Of a DNA stretch of 64,000 nt, positions 43,684 through 52,091 are shown piece by piece. The number at the start of each line of letters is the position of its first letter. Position 1 is the first letter of the stretch. This DNA is from Kineosporia succinea (GTDB taxonomy: Bacteria > Actinomycetota > Actinomycetes > Actinomycetales > Kineosporiaceae). A model generated the notes under the pieces. It was not told the origin of the DNA. It was given only the letters and a program-made list of their open reading frames with translations, and made no database searches. The stretch spans positions 1,488,001 through 1,552,000 of the forward strand of contig NZ_JAUSQZ010000001.1 in the NCBI RefSeq assembly GCF_030811555.1. The letters run 5' to 3'. Made by a program: the position numbers and the translations under genes.

Positions 43684-44373
43684 GTGAGCACAGCCAACCA
43701 GTCCCCGACGCCCGACCGTCCGCGCGCGTCCAGGACCGGAGGCCGTGCCCGCATGACCGGGGCCCAGCGGCGGGAGCAGCTGCTCGCGATCGGCCGCCGG
43801 CTCTTCGCCGAGAAGGGGTTCGAGGGCACCAGCGTGGAAGAGATCGCCGCCACCGCCGGCGTCTCCAAACCCGTGGTGTACGAGCACTTCGGCGGCAAGG
43901 AGGGGCTCTACTCGGCGGTGGTCGAGCTCGAGACCGCCAAGCTGCTCGAGGCGATCACCGAGGCCCTCACCCAGCCCGCGCCGCCCCGTCAGGTGCTCGA
44001 GATCGCCGCGATGACCCTGCTCGACTACATCGAGACCGAGACCGACGGCTTCCGTATCCTGGTGCGCGACTCGCCGATCACCAAGCAGGACGGCGGGTTC
44101 GCCAGCCTGATGAGCGATGTCGCGGGGCACGTCGAGTACATCCTCGGCGAGCAGTTCGCGGCGCGCGGTTTCGACCCCGAGATGGCCCCGCTGTACGCCC
44201 AGATGCTGGTCGGCATGATCGCCATGACGGGTCAGTTCTGGCTCGACCACCGCAAGCCGGAGAAGGCCGTGGTGGCGGCCCATGTCGTGAACCTGGCCTG
44301 GAACGGCCTGACCGGCCTGGAGACCCGTCCCCGGCTGCGCTCGATCCCGAAGGGCGACGTCCGGCGTGGATGA
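43684..44373 (+). CDS. TetR family transcriptional regulator
   Basis: 229-residue TetR repressor: helix-turn-helix RREQLLAIGRRLFAEKGFEGTSVEEIAATAGVSKPVVYEHFGGKEGLYSAVVE at about 27-78, then a helical ligand domain. A homologue (Rv1019) sits between glmU and mfd in mycobacteria. The GTG start at 43684 has no Shine-Dalgarno; CATGAT stands six bases before it, suggesting a leaderless transcript. It follows the desaturase by 71 bases and overlaps the MarR gene by eight. A role in fatty-acid desaturation or membrane stress control is inferred from position. Confidence 0.9.
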   Translation: MSTANQSPTPDRPRASRTGGRARMTGAQRREQLLAIGRRLFAEKGFEGTSVEEIAATAGVSKPVVYEHFGGKEGLYSAVVELETAKLLEAITEALTQPAPPRQVLEIAAMTLLDYIETETDGFRILVRDSPITKQDGGFASLMSDVAGHVEYILGEQFAARGFDPEMAPLYAQMLVGMIAMTGQFWLDHRKPEKAVVAAHVVNLAWNGLTGLETRPRLRSIPKGDVRRG

Positions 44374-44854
44374 GGTCGACCGGATCGTCGAGGCCTGGAA
44401 CCGCGAACGTCCCGACCTGGATGTCGCTCCGCTGGAAGTGCTTTCGCGGGTGAGTCGGCTGTCCCGCCTGCTCGACAAGGCGCGTTCGGCCGCGTTCGCC
44501 CGACACGGCCTGGAGACATGGGAGTTCGACGTGCTCTCGGCCCTGCGCCGGGCGGGCGCGCCCTACCAGCTCTCCCCCGGCCAGCTGGTCGGCCTGACGA
44601 TGGTCACCAGCGGCACGATGACCAACCGCATCGACCGGCTGGCCGGGCGCGGCCTGGTGCGCCGCCTGCCCGACCCCGCCGACGGGCGGGGCGTGATGGT
44701 GCGTCTGGAAGACAGTGGCCGGGTCGTCACCGACGCCGCCCTCGCCGACCTCCTGGAGGTCGAGCGGTCGGTGCTGAAGGTGCTCCAGACGGGTGAGCAC
44801 GACCAGCTCTCCCACCTTCTGCGCGACCTGCTGACGGCGTTCGACCCGGCCTAG
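44366..44854 (+). CDS. MarR family transcriptional regulator
   Basis: 162-residue winged-helix regulator. Dimerisation helices flank the DNA-binding part: TWEFDVLSALRRAGAPYQLSPGQLVGLTMVTSGTMTNRIDRLAGRGLVRRLPDPADGRGVMVRLE, where the recognition helix (SGTMTNRIDRL) and wing (DPADGRG) are typical. The GTG at 44366 lies within the last codons of the TetR gene, so the two are probably translated together. The ligand is unknown. Confidence 0.92.
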   Translation: MDEVDRIVEAWNRERPDLDVAPLEVLSRVSRLSRLLDKARSAAFARHGLETWEFDVLSALRRAGAPYQLSPGQLVGLTMVTSGTMTNRIDRLAGRGLVRRLPDPADGRGVMVRLEDSGRVVTDAALADLLEVERSVLKVLQTGEHDQLSHLLRDLLTAFDPA

Positions 44855-44904
44855 CCCCCGGCCCGAGCGCTCTTCACCGAGCGCCGTTCTCGTCATCCCG
44901 TTGT

Positions 44905-44955
44905 GTCACGAAACGGACAATCGTGACCCGTTCGGGCGCCCGCACGTGTCCGTTT
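44905..44955. promoter_or_regulatory. nested inverted repeats upstream of the DeoR regulator
   Basis: Two inverted repeats overlap: GTCACGA (44905) with TCGTGAC (44921), 9-base spacer; and AAACGGACA (44911) with TGTCCGTTT (44947), 27-base spacer. A TAAGAT -10-like box follows at about 44958. This is a good candidate operator for the DeoR or MarR protein. Confidence 0.5.
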
Positions 44956-45069
44956 GGCCTAAGATGGTGCCCGCTTGGCTCTACCCCCTTGTGGAGACGC
45001 TGTGCCTGAGGTTTACATCACAGACACATGCACCGGGCCGGTTCGGTCCCGGACGGGCGGAGGCGGGCA

Positions 45070-45837
45070 ATGGAGCTCTATGCCTATGAACGACGGCGGT
45101 GGCTGGTCGATCAGGCAAGGCAGGCTGGACGGATCGATGTGGCGGAAGTTGCGCGTGAGCTCACGGTGGCCAAGGAGACGGTCCGGCGTGATCTGACGGC
45201 ACTCGAGGCCGAAGGGCTGCTGCGGCGGGTGCATGGCGGGGCGATTCCGGTGGAGCGCCTCGGATTCGAGGGAACGCTGGCTCTGCGCAACACTTCTCGC
45301 ACCGACGAGAAGGGCCGCATCGCCGACCACGCGATCGGCCTGGTCGGCACGGCGGAGTCCATCTACATCGACGAGGGTTCCACCACGCAGGCTTTCGCCG
45401 AGCGGCTGACCCCTCGCCGGCCGCTCACGGTCGTCACCAACTCGCTCCCGATCGCGCTGGCCATGACCCCGCGCGAGGCGGTGTCGGTGGTGCTGATCGG
45501 CGGCCGGGTGCGCGGCAAGACGCTGGGCACGATCGACCACTGGGCGCTTCGCATGCTCGAGGACTTCGTCTTCGACCTGAGCGTGCTCGGCACCAACGGC
45601 CTCACCCTCGAACGCGGCGCGACCTGCCCGGACGCCGCCGTGGCGGCGATCAAGGCGCGGGCCGTGAGCGCCAGCCGGCGCACCCTGCTGGTGACCGACT
45701 CGTCCAAACTCGGCTCCGACTCGTCCTACCGATTTGCGCAGGCGAGGGATTTCTCCACTATCGTCACCGACCGCTCGGCCAACGAGGGACAGATCCGGCG
45801 ACTGCGCGCCATCGGCGTGGAGGCGGTGATGGTCTGA
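45070..45837 (+). CDS. DeoR family sugar-operon repressor
   Basis: 255-residue regulator with the DeoR helix-turn-helix RIDVAEVARELTVAKETVRRDLTALEAEGLLRRVHGGA, followed by the sugar-phosphate sensor domain (IYIDEGSTTQAFAERL, VVTNSLPIAL, VVLIGGRVRGKTLGTIDHWA, TDSSKLG). The ATG at 45070 has GGAGG with a six-base spacer; a longer frame start is disfavoured. It precedes a binding-protein/permease operon for a sugar or polyol, which it probably represses in the absence of inducer. Confidence 0.94.
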   Translation: MELYAYERRRWLVDQARQAGRIDVAEVARELTVAKETVRRDLTALEAEGLLRRVHGGAIPVERLGFEGTLALRNTSRTDEKGRIADHAIGLVGTAESIYIDEGSTTQAFAERLTPRRPLTVVTNSLPIALAMTPREAVSVVLIGGRVRGKTLGTIDHWALRMLEDFVFDLSVLGTNGLTLERGATCPDAAVAAIKARAVSASRRTLLVTDSSKLGSDSSYRFAQARDFSTIVTDRSANEGQIRRLRAIGVEAVMV

Positions 45838-45953
45838 TCCCGCACTACCCAAGGACCGCACCAACCCTGTTCTGACAACCTTGTCATCACCATGAGTAGT
45901 TAATACGTAACATTCTGCGCTTTTCAAAGGTCCCGCACAGTCGAGGAGGATTC
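45838..45953 (+). promoter_or_regulatory. promoter region of the ABC importer operon
   Basis: 116 bases, noticeably AT-rich at 45870-45930. TTGTCA (near 45881) is a good -35. GTTAATACGTAAC is an imperfect palindrome centred on TACGTA, a candidate DeoR operator. GAGGAGGA precedes the GTG. Confidence 0.5.
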
Positions 45954-47327
45954 GTGACCCGGACGAATAGCAGCTGGAGGATCGGTGTGACGGCAGCAGC
46001 CGCCGCGTCGGTTCTGATCACCACCGCGTGTGCCGGTGCCGGAGGCGGTGGAGGGGACGCGGGCGACGGCAAGAGCGGCGGTTCCATCAACGTGCTGATG
46101 GTCGCCAACCCGCAGATGACCGACATCCAGGAACTCACCGCGGACACGTTCACCAAGGACACGGGCATCAAGGTGAACTTCACCGTGCTGCCCGAGAACG
46201 AGCTGCGCGACAAGGTCACCCAGGACGTCGCCAGCCAGGCCGGCCAGTACGACCTGGCCACGGTGGGCGCCTACGAGACCCAGCTCTGGCAGAAGAACGG
46301 CTGGCTGCACGAACTCAGCTCGTACACCGACGCCGACTCCGAGTACGACGCGGACGACCTGCTCAAGCCGGTCGCCGAGAGCCTGTCCGGCGAAGACGGA
46401 AAGCTCTACGCCCTGCCGTTCTACGGCGAGTCCTCGTTCCTGATGTACCGCAAGGACATCTTCGAGGAGAAGGGGCTCACCATGCCGGAGAAGCCCACCT
46501 GGGACGAGGTCGCCGACCTCGCCGCCAAGGCGGACGGCGCCGAGCCCGGCATGAAAGGCATCTGCCTGCGCGGCCTTCCGGGCTGGGGCGAGATGTTCGC
46601 GCCGCTGACCACGGTGGTCAACACGTTCGGCGGCACCTGGTTCACCAAGGACTGGCAGGCCCAGGTCAACTCCCCCGAGTTCACCGAGGCGGTCGAGTTC
46701 TACACCACGCTGGTCAAGGAGCACGGTGAGCCCGGTGCGGCCCAGGCCGGTTTCACCGAGTGCCTGAACGCCCTCAGCCAGGGCAAGGTCGCGATGTGGT
46801 ACGACGCCACCTCGGCCGCCGGTTCGCTCGAGGACGAGGCCAGCAGCAAGGTCGTGGGCAAGATCGGTTACGCCTACGCCCCGGTCAAGGAGACCGAGTA
46901 CAGCGGCTGGCTCTGGTCGTGGAACTGGGCCATGCCCAAGACCACCAAGAACGCCGACGCCGCGGCCAAGTTCGCGCTCTGGGCGACCAGCAAGAAGTAC
47001 GAGGAGACGGTCGGCGAGAAGCTCGGCTGGGCACGGGTTCCCAACGGCAAGCGGGCCAGCACCTACGAGATCCCGGAGTACAAAGAGGCTTCCGGTGACT
47101 TCGGGCAGCTGACGCTGGAGTCGATCGAGAACGCCGACCCGGTGAACCCGGGCACCCAGGAGCGTCCCACCGTGGGCATCCAGTACGTCACCATCCCCGA
47201 GTTCGCCGACCTGGGAACCAAGGTGTCGCAGTCGATCAGCGGGGTGTTCACCGGTAAGACGACGGTGAAGGAGGCCCTGGACGAGGGCCAGAAGGCGGCC
47301 GAGGAAGTGGCTGCGCAACAGAAGTGA
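45954..47327 (+). CDS. ABC transporter sugar/polyol-binding lipoprotein
   Basis: Extracellular solute-binding protein of the MalE-like family 1, 457 residues. The lipoprotein signal spans about 9-26 with lipidated Cys in VLITTACAG, followed by a Gly/Asp-rich linker. Binding-fold hallmarks are VNFTVLPENELRDKVTQDVASQAGQYDLATVGAYETQLW, YALPFYGESSFLMYRKDIFEEKG and the Trp-rich stretch YSGWLWSWNWAMPKTTKNADAAAKF, close to mannitol/sorbitol-type (SmoE/MtlE) receptors. GAGGAGGA precedes the GTG. It is the first gene of a three-gene importer operon downstream of a DeoR repressor. Confidence 0.92.
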   Translation: MTRTNSSWRIGVTAAAAASVLITTACAGAGGGGGDAGDGKSGGSINVLMVANPQMTDIQELTADTFTKDTGIKVNFTVLPENELRDKVTQDVASQAGQYDLATVGAYETQLWQKNGWLHELSSYTDADSEYDADDLLKPVAESLSGEDGKLYALPFYGESSFLMYRKDIFEEKGLTMPEKPTWDEVADLAAKADGAEPGMKGICLRGLPGWGEMFAPLTTVVNTFGGTWFTKDWQAQVNSPEFTEAVEFYTTLVKEHGEPGAAQAGFTECLNALSQGKVAMWYDATSAAGSLEDEASSKVVGKIGYAYAPVKETEYSGWLWSWNWAMPKTTKNADAAAKFALWATSKKYEETVGEKLGWARVPNGKRASTYEIPEYKEASGDFGQLTLESIENADPVNPGTQERPTVGIQYVTIPEFADLGTKVSQSISGVFTGKTTVKEALDEGQKAAEEVAAQQK

Positions 47328-47359
47328 CGCTCTTCCCGTTCCGACCCTGAGGAGTGGCC

Positions 47360-48355
47360 GTGGCCACCGTTGCAACGACGCATCAGGACGAGGACGCAGC
47401 TCCACCGGTTCGCCGCCCCACCGGGCCCTCCTCGAGGACCCGGTGGAAGCGGCGGGCACCGCTGCTGCCCGCACTCGTCTTCACCATCGTCGTCACCCAG
47501 ATCCCGTTCCTCGTCACCCTGGCGCTCTCGTCGGTCAGCTGGAGCGCACTGCGCCCCGGCGACCACAGCTTCCTGGGCCTGGGCAACTACAACGACTTCG
47601 TCGGCTTCGACAACTACGCAACCGTTTTCACCGACCCCCGACTGCGCAGCGCGGTCGTCAACACGATCACGCTGACCGTGTCGGTCGTGCTGATCAGCCT
47701 GCTTCTCGGGCTGGCCCTGGCCGTGCTGCTCGACCGTAAGTTCCCCGGCCGCGGCCTGGCCCGCACGCTGCTCATCGCACCGTTCCTGGTCATGCCGGTG
47801 GCCTCGGCCCTGCTGTGGAAGCACGCGCTCTACAACCCCACCTACGGCCTGTTCAACGGCGTCATCAACGGGATCTGGAAGCTGTTCGGCGCCGACCACG
47901 GGCCCACCGTGGACTTCGTCTCCAGCTACCCGATGCCCGCCGTGGTCGCCGCGCTGGTCTGGCAGTGGACGCCGTTCATGATGCTGATCCTGCTGGCCGG
48001 GCTGCAGGCCCAGCCGACGGACATCCTCGAGGCGGCCCGGGTGGACGGCGCGAACGGCCCGAAGATCTTCCGCCACATCACACTTCCGCACCTGCGGCAG
48101 TACATCGAGCTGTCGACGCTGCTCGGCGCGATCTACATCGTTCAGGCGTTCGACGCGATCTTCTCGATCACCCAGGGAGGTCCGGGCAGCGCGACCACCA
48201 ACCTGCCCTACGAGATCTACCTGACGACGTTCCGCAAGTTCGAGTACGGCGAGGCTGCGGCCGCGGGTGTGATCACCGTGATCGGCACGATCATCGTGGC
48301 CACGTTCGCGCTGCGGGTGGTCAGTTCGCTCTTCCGTCAGGAGCAGGCCCGATGA
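47360..48355 (+). CDS. sugar ABC transporter permease (MalF/SmoF type)
   Basis: 331-residue inner-membrane permease with six predicted membrane segments. The binding-protein-dependent transport motif EAARVDGANGPKIFRHITLPHLR (EAA loop) contacts the ATPase. The GTG at 47360 has GAGGAG at five-base spacing; a GTG two codons earlier is too close to that site. It overlaps the next permease by four bases (ATGA). Confidence 0.93.
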   Translation: MATVATTHQDEDAAPPVRRPTGPSSRTRWKRRAPLLPALVFTIVVTQIPFLVTLALSSVSWSALRPGDHSFLGLGNYNDFVGFDNYATVFTDPRLRSAVVNTITLTVSVVLISLLLGLALAVLLDRKFPGRGLARTLLIAPFLVMPVASALLWKHALYNPTYGLFNGVINGIWKLFGADHGPTVDFVSSYPMPAVVAALVWQWTPFMMLILLAGLQAQPTDILEAARVDGANGPKIFRHITLPHLRQYIELSTLLGAIYIVQAFDAIFSITQGGPGSATTNLPYEIYLTTFRKFEYGEAAAAGVITVIGTIIVATFALRVVSSLFRQEQAR

Positions 48356-49215
48356 CCACACTTCTGAAGCAGCGCAAGAAGACCGCCCGGGGAGAGGGCG
48401 ATCTCGCCGAGACCGGGGGCATCGCCTGGACCGCCACGGCGTGGATCATCACCCTGATCTTCTTCGCCCCGGTGGCCTGGATGCTGCTCACCTCGCTGCA
48501 CACCGAGGCCGACGCCGCCACCAACCCGCCGACCCTGTTCAGCGGCCTGACGTTCGAGAACTACTCGGCCCTGTTCGATCGTGGGGTCATGCCGTTCCTG
48601 ATCAACTCGGCCACCGCGAGCATCATCTCGACGCTGCTCGTGCTGGCCCTGTCGATCCCGGCGGCGTACGCCCTGGCGATCCGCCCGGTGGAGAAGTGGA
48701 CGGACGTCATGTTCTTCTTCCTCTCCACCAAGTTCCTGCCCGCGATCGCCGCCCTGCTGCCGATCTACCTGCTGGTCAAGCGGGTCGGCGGGCTGGACAA
48801 CATCTGGGTGCTGGTCATCCTCTACACCGCGATGAACCTGCCGATCGCGGTCTGGATGATGCAGTCGTTCCTGGCCGAGGTGCCCAAGGAGATCATGGAG
48901 GCCGCCGAGGTCGACGGGGCCGGCACGCTCCGGGTGATCTGGAGCGTCATCGTCCCGATCATCACCCCGGGCATCGCGGCGACCAGCCTGATCTGTTTCA
49001 TCTTCAGCTGGAACGAGTTCCTGTTCGCGGTGAACCTGACCGCCACCGTGTCGTCGACCTCCCCGGTGTTCCTGGTCGGCTTCATCACCAGCGAGGGCCT
49101 GTTCCTCGCGAAGCTCTGCGCGGCAGCCACTCTGGTGTCGCTGCCGGTGCTCATCGCCGGATTCGCGGCCCAGGACAAGCTGGTTCGCGGTCTGTCGCTG
49201 GGCGCGGTGAAGTAG
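48352..49215 (+). CDS. sugar ABC transporter permease (MalG/SmoG type)
   Basis: 287-residue permease, partner of the preceding gene, with six membrane segments and the EAA loop EIMEAAEVDGAGTLRVIWSVIVPIITPG. TKFLPAIAALLPIYLLVKRVGGLDN is typical of mannitol/sorbitol-type permeases. The operon ends here: no ATP-binding subunit, dehydrogenase or kinase follows. In many actinomycetes a shared MsiK-type ATPase encoded elsewhere serves such importers, which is the likely explanation. Confidence 0.93.
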   Translation: MTTLLKQRKKTARGEGDLAETGGIAWTATAWIITLIFFAPVAWMLLTSLHTEADAATNPPTLFSGLTFENYSALFDRGVMPFLINSATASIISTLLVLALSIPAAYALAIRPVEKWTDVMFFFLSTKFLPAIAALLPIYLLVKRVGGLDNIWVLVILYTAMNLPIAVWMMQSFLAEVPKEIMEAAEVDGAGTLRVIWSVIVPIITPGIAATSLICFIFSWNEFLFAVNLTATVSSTSPVFLVGFITSEGLFLAKLCAAATLVSLPVLIAGFAAQDKLVRGLSLGAVK

Positions 49216-49233
49216 AACCCGGCCGGCATGAGG

Positions 49234-49266
49234 GACGACGTGCGCACCATCGGTGCGCACGTCGTC
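49234..49266. terminator. bidirectional hairpin with T-run
   Basis: A 15-bp stem (GACGACGTGCGCACC and its complement) with loop ATC, followed by TTTC, lies between the importer operon and the convergent ABC-F gene. Confidence 0.9.
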
Positions 49267-49274
49267 TTTCATTG

Positions 49275-51107
49275 CTAGCCGGCGGTTTCGGCCGCCTCGA
49301 GCCAGGCCTCTTCGAGCGCTTCCTTCTCCGCGCTCACCTCACGCAGTTCGGCGTCGAGCTTGGCGACCGCCGCGTGGTCAGTGGCCTTCTCGGCCATCTG
49401 CGCGTGCAGTTTCTCTTCGCGGGAGCCGAGTTTCGCGATCTGCCGCTCCAGCCGGGCCATCTCCTTGCGAGCGGCGCGGGTGTCGGCGGCGCTCACCACC
49501 GGGCTGTCCGTGTTCTCGACGGGGGACGACGTGGTCGGGCCGGTCTGTTCCTGCGCCGCCCGGAGGCGGAGGTACTCCTCCACCCCTCCCGGGAGATCGC
49601 GGATCCGGCCGTCGCCGAGCAGGGCGACCTGCCGGTCGCACAGCCGTTCCAGCAGGTACCGGTCGTGCGAGACCACGATCATCGTGCCGGGCCACTCGTC
49701 GAGCGTGTCTTCGATGGCGGCCAGGGTGTCGGTGTCGAGGTCGTTGGTCGGCTCGTCGAGCAGCAGCACGTTGGGCTCGCTCATCAGCAGGCGCAGCAGC
49801 TGGAGACGGCGGCGCTCACCACCGGACAGGTCGCCGACCCGGGTCCAGATCTTGTCTTTCGTGAAACCCAGCCGTTCGAGCAGCTGGCCGGCCGTGACGT
49901 CCTTGTTGCCGATCCGCACGGTGCCGCGGACCTTCTCGACCGCCTCCTGCACCTTCTGGTCGGCGACGGCGTCGAGCTCGCGCACGTCCTGGCTGAGCGT
50001 CACCGCCTGGACGGTCTTGCCGCGCTTCACCCGGCCCGCGGTGGGCGCCGGGGCGTTCGGGCCGCCCAGCAGCATCCGCATGAGGGTGGTCTTGCCCGAG
50101 CCGTTGACGCCGACGATGCCGATCCGGTCGCCCGGGCCCAGACGCCAGGTCACGTGCTCGAAAAGGGTTTTCGCGGTGTCGCCGGACCCGACCGTGAGCG
50201 TCACGTCCTCGAGGTCGACCACGTCTTTGCCGAGCCGGGCCGTCGCCATCTTGGCCAGGTTCATCTGGTCACGCGGCGGCGGCTCGTTCGCGATCAGGCT
50301 CTCGGCCGCGTCGATGCGGAACTGGGGCTTGCTGGTGCGGGCCGGAGCACCGCGCTGCAGCCAGGCCAGCTCCTTGCGCAGGGTGTTCTGGCGGCGTTCC
50401 TCGGTGACCGCGGCCACCCGGGCGCGCTCGGCGCGGGTGAGCACGTAGGCGGCGTAACCGCCGTCGTAGTTGTCGACCACACCGTCGTGCACCTCCCAGA
50501 TGTGCCCGCAGACGGCATCCAGGAACCAGCGGTCGTGGGTGACGACGAGCAGGCCGCCGCGACCGGCGGGCCAGCGCTCGTTGAGGTGACGGGCCAGCCA
50601 GGCCACACCCTCCACGTCGAGATGGTTGGTGGGCTCGTCGAGCATGACCAGGTCGTGGTCGCCGATCAGCAGCGCGGCCAGGCCGACCCGGCGGCGCTGG
50701 CCCCCGGACAGCTGCCCGAACTTCGCGTCCAGACCGCCGACCGCGTCGGCCTCGAGCCCGCCGAGGATGCCGCCCAGAACGTCGCGCACGCGGGCGTCGC
50801 CGGCCCACTCGTGAGCCTCCAGGTCGCCCATGACTGCCTGCCGCACAGTCATTTCCGGGTCGAGCCGGTCTTCCTGCCAGAGCGCGCCCAGGCGAACCTG
50901 GCCGCCCTGGGTGACCCGGCCGCCGTCCGGCTCCTGGAGCCGGGCGAGCACCCGGAGCAGCGTGGACTTGCCCTCGCCGTTACGGCCGACCACACCGATC
51001 CGGTCGCCGTCGTCGAGACCGAGGGACACCGCGTCCAGAAGCGTTCTGGACCCGTGCACCACGGTGACGGACTCTGCATTGAGAAGGTGAGCCAAGGTTT
51101 TACCCAC
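49275..51107 (-). CDS. ABC-F family ATPase (ribosome-associated type)
   Basis: Soluble protein of 610 residues with two ABC ATPase domains and no membrane part. Domain 1 has VGRNGEGKSTLLRV, the signature LSGGQRRRVGLAALL and VMLDEPTNHLDVEG; domain 2 has VGVNGSGKTTLMRML, LSGGERRRLQLLRLL and LLLDEPTNDLDTDT. Both catalytic Glu residues are present. The linker (about 240-300) is charged, and the C-terminus is a coiled coil (KEMARLERQIAKLGSREEKLHAQM), as in Uup-like or EttA-like proteins that act at the ribosome; resistance members share this layout. The GTG at 51107 overlaps the end of ispE by eight bases, so the genes are coupled. Confidence 0.92.
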   Translation of the reverse strand: MGKTLAHLLNAESVTVVHGSRTLLDAVSLGLDDGDRIGVVGRNGEGKSTLLRVLARLQEPDGGRVTQGGQVRLGALWQEDRLDPEMTVRQAVMGDLEAHEWAGDARVRDVLGGILGGLEADAVGGLDAKFGQLSGGQRRRVGLAALLIGDHDLVMLDEPTNHLDVEGVAWLARHLNERWPAGRGGLLVVTHDRWFLDAVCGHIWEVHDGVVDNYDGGYAAYVLTRAERARVAAVTEERRQNTLRKELAWLQRGAPARTSKPQFRIDAAESLIANEPPPRDQMNLAKMATARLGKDVVDLEDVTLTVGSGDTAKTLFEHVTWRLGPGDRIGIVGVNGSGKTTLMRMLLGGPNAPAPTAGRVKRGKTVQAVTLSQDVRELDAVADQKVQEAVEKVRGTVRIGNKDVTAGQLLERLGFTKDKIWTRVGDLSGGERRRLQLLRLLMSEPNVLLLDEPTNDLDTDTLAAIEDTLDEWPGTMIVVSHDRYLLERLCDRQVALLGDGRIRDLPGGVEEYLRLRAAQEQTGPTTSSPVENTDSPVVSAADTRAARKEMARLERQIAKLGSREEKLHAQMAEKATDHAAVAKLDAELREVSAEKEALEEAWLEAAETAG

Positions 51108-52044
51108 GCACCGATTCGACGAGACGGGCCCCGGGAACGGGGCCGTGAGCACGGCGGACGTCGACGGCCGCCCCGGATGCGGTCAGCGCGACCGCGAGAT
51201 CGAGAGCGTGACTGGAGTCGCGCGCCAGGAACACCGTGGTCGGGCCGGAACCCGAGACGATGCCACCGAGCGCGCCGACCTTGCGGCCGATCTCCAGAGC
51301 GCGTTCGAGATGGGGAGCCAGCGCCAGGGCGGCCGGCTGCAGTTCGTTGTGCAGGCGGGAGCCGAGGGCCTCGGCGTCACCGGCCCGCAGGGCGGCCATC
51401 AGCGCGTCGTCGAGCTCCGGCACCGGCGTGGGCTGCGGCGCCTCGCCGGCCTCGCGCATCGCGTCGATCTGGCCGTAGACGGCCGGCGTGGACAGCCCGC
51501 CGTCGGCGAGCGCGACCACCCAGGTGTATTCGCCGCGGGCCAGCACCGGGGTGAGCAGCTCGCCCCGGCCGCTGCCGATCGCGGTGCCACCGAGCAGGCT
51601 GAACGGCACGTCGGAACCGAGCTGGGCCGCGAGCTGGAGCAGCTGCTCACGGTCGAGACCGGCGTGCCAGAGCGCGTCGCAGGCGACCAGGGCGGCCGCC
51701 GCGTCGGCCGAGCCCCCGGCCATGCCTCCCGCCACCGGGATGCCCTTGCGCAGCTCGAACGCCACGTCGGCGCTCTCCAGCCCGATGTGCGCGGCGAGCA
51801 GCTGGGCCGCCTTCACCGCCAGGTTGGAGTCGTCGGTGGGCACGGCGTCGGCCTGGATTCCGTCGACCGTGATCGACACTCCCGCCCCGGGCTCGGTGGC
51901 CCGGGCCGTGAGGTCGTCGAACAGCCCCACGGCGTGGAACACCGTGGCGAGCTCGTGATAGCCGTCGTCCCGGACCGGGCCCACCCGCAGCTCAAGATTG
52001 ATCTTGGCGGGCGCCCGCACGATCACTGCTTCCGTCGCCGCCAT
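51100..52044 (-). CDS. ispE: 4-diphosphocytidyl-2-C-methyl-D-erythritol kinase
   Basis: GHMP kinase of the MEP isoprenoid pathway, 314 residues. Seen are VRAPAKINLELRVGPVRDDGYHELATVFHAV, the ATP loop PVAGGMAGGSADAAAAL, and the late motif GALGGIVSGSGPTTVFLA. The ATG at 52044 stands six bases after TAGAGT, with no Shine-Dalgarno, so the mRNA is probably leaderless. In M. tuberculosis ispE directly follows ksgA; here a giant ABC exporter gene is inserted between them. Confidence 0.96.
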   Translation of the reverse strand: MAATEAVIVRAPAKINLELRVGPVRDDGYHELATVFHAVGLFDDLTARATEPGAGVSITVDGIQADAVPTDDSNLAVKAAQLLAAHIGLESADVAFELRKGIPVAGGMAGGSADAAAALVACDALWHAGLDREQLLQLAAQLGSDVPFSLLGGTAIGSGRGELLTPVLARGEYTWVVALADGGLSTPAVYGQIDAMREAGEAPQPTPVPELDDALMAALRAGDAEALGSRLHNELQPAALALAPHLERALEIGRKVGALGGIVSGSGPTTVFLARDSSHALDLAVALTASGAAVDVRRAHGPVPGARLVESVRG

Positions 52045-52091
52045 ACGGCCACTCTATTCAATGTCGCGGCCCGGACCGACCATGGGGCGGA

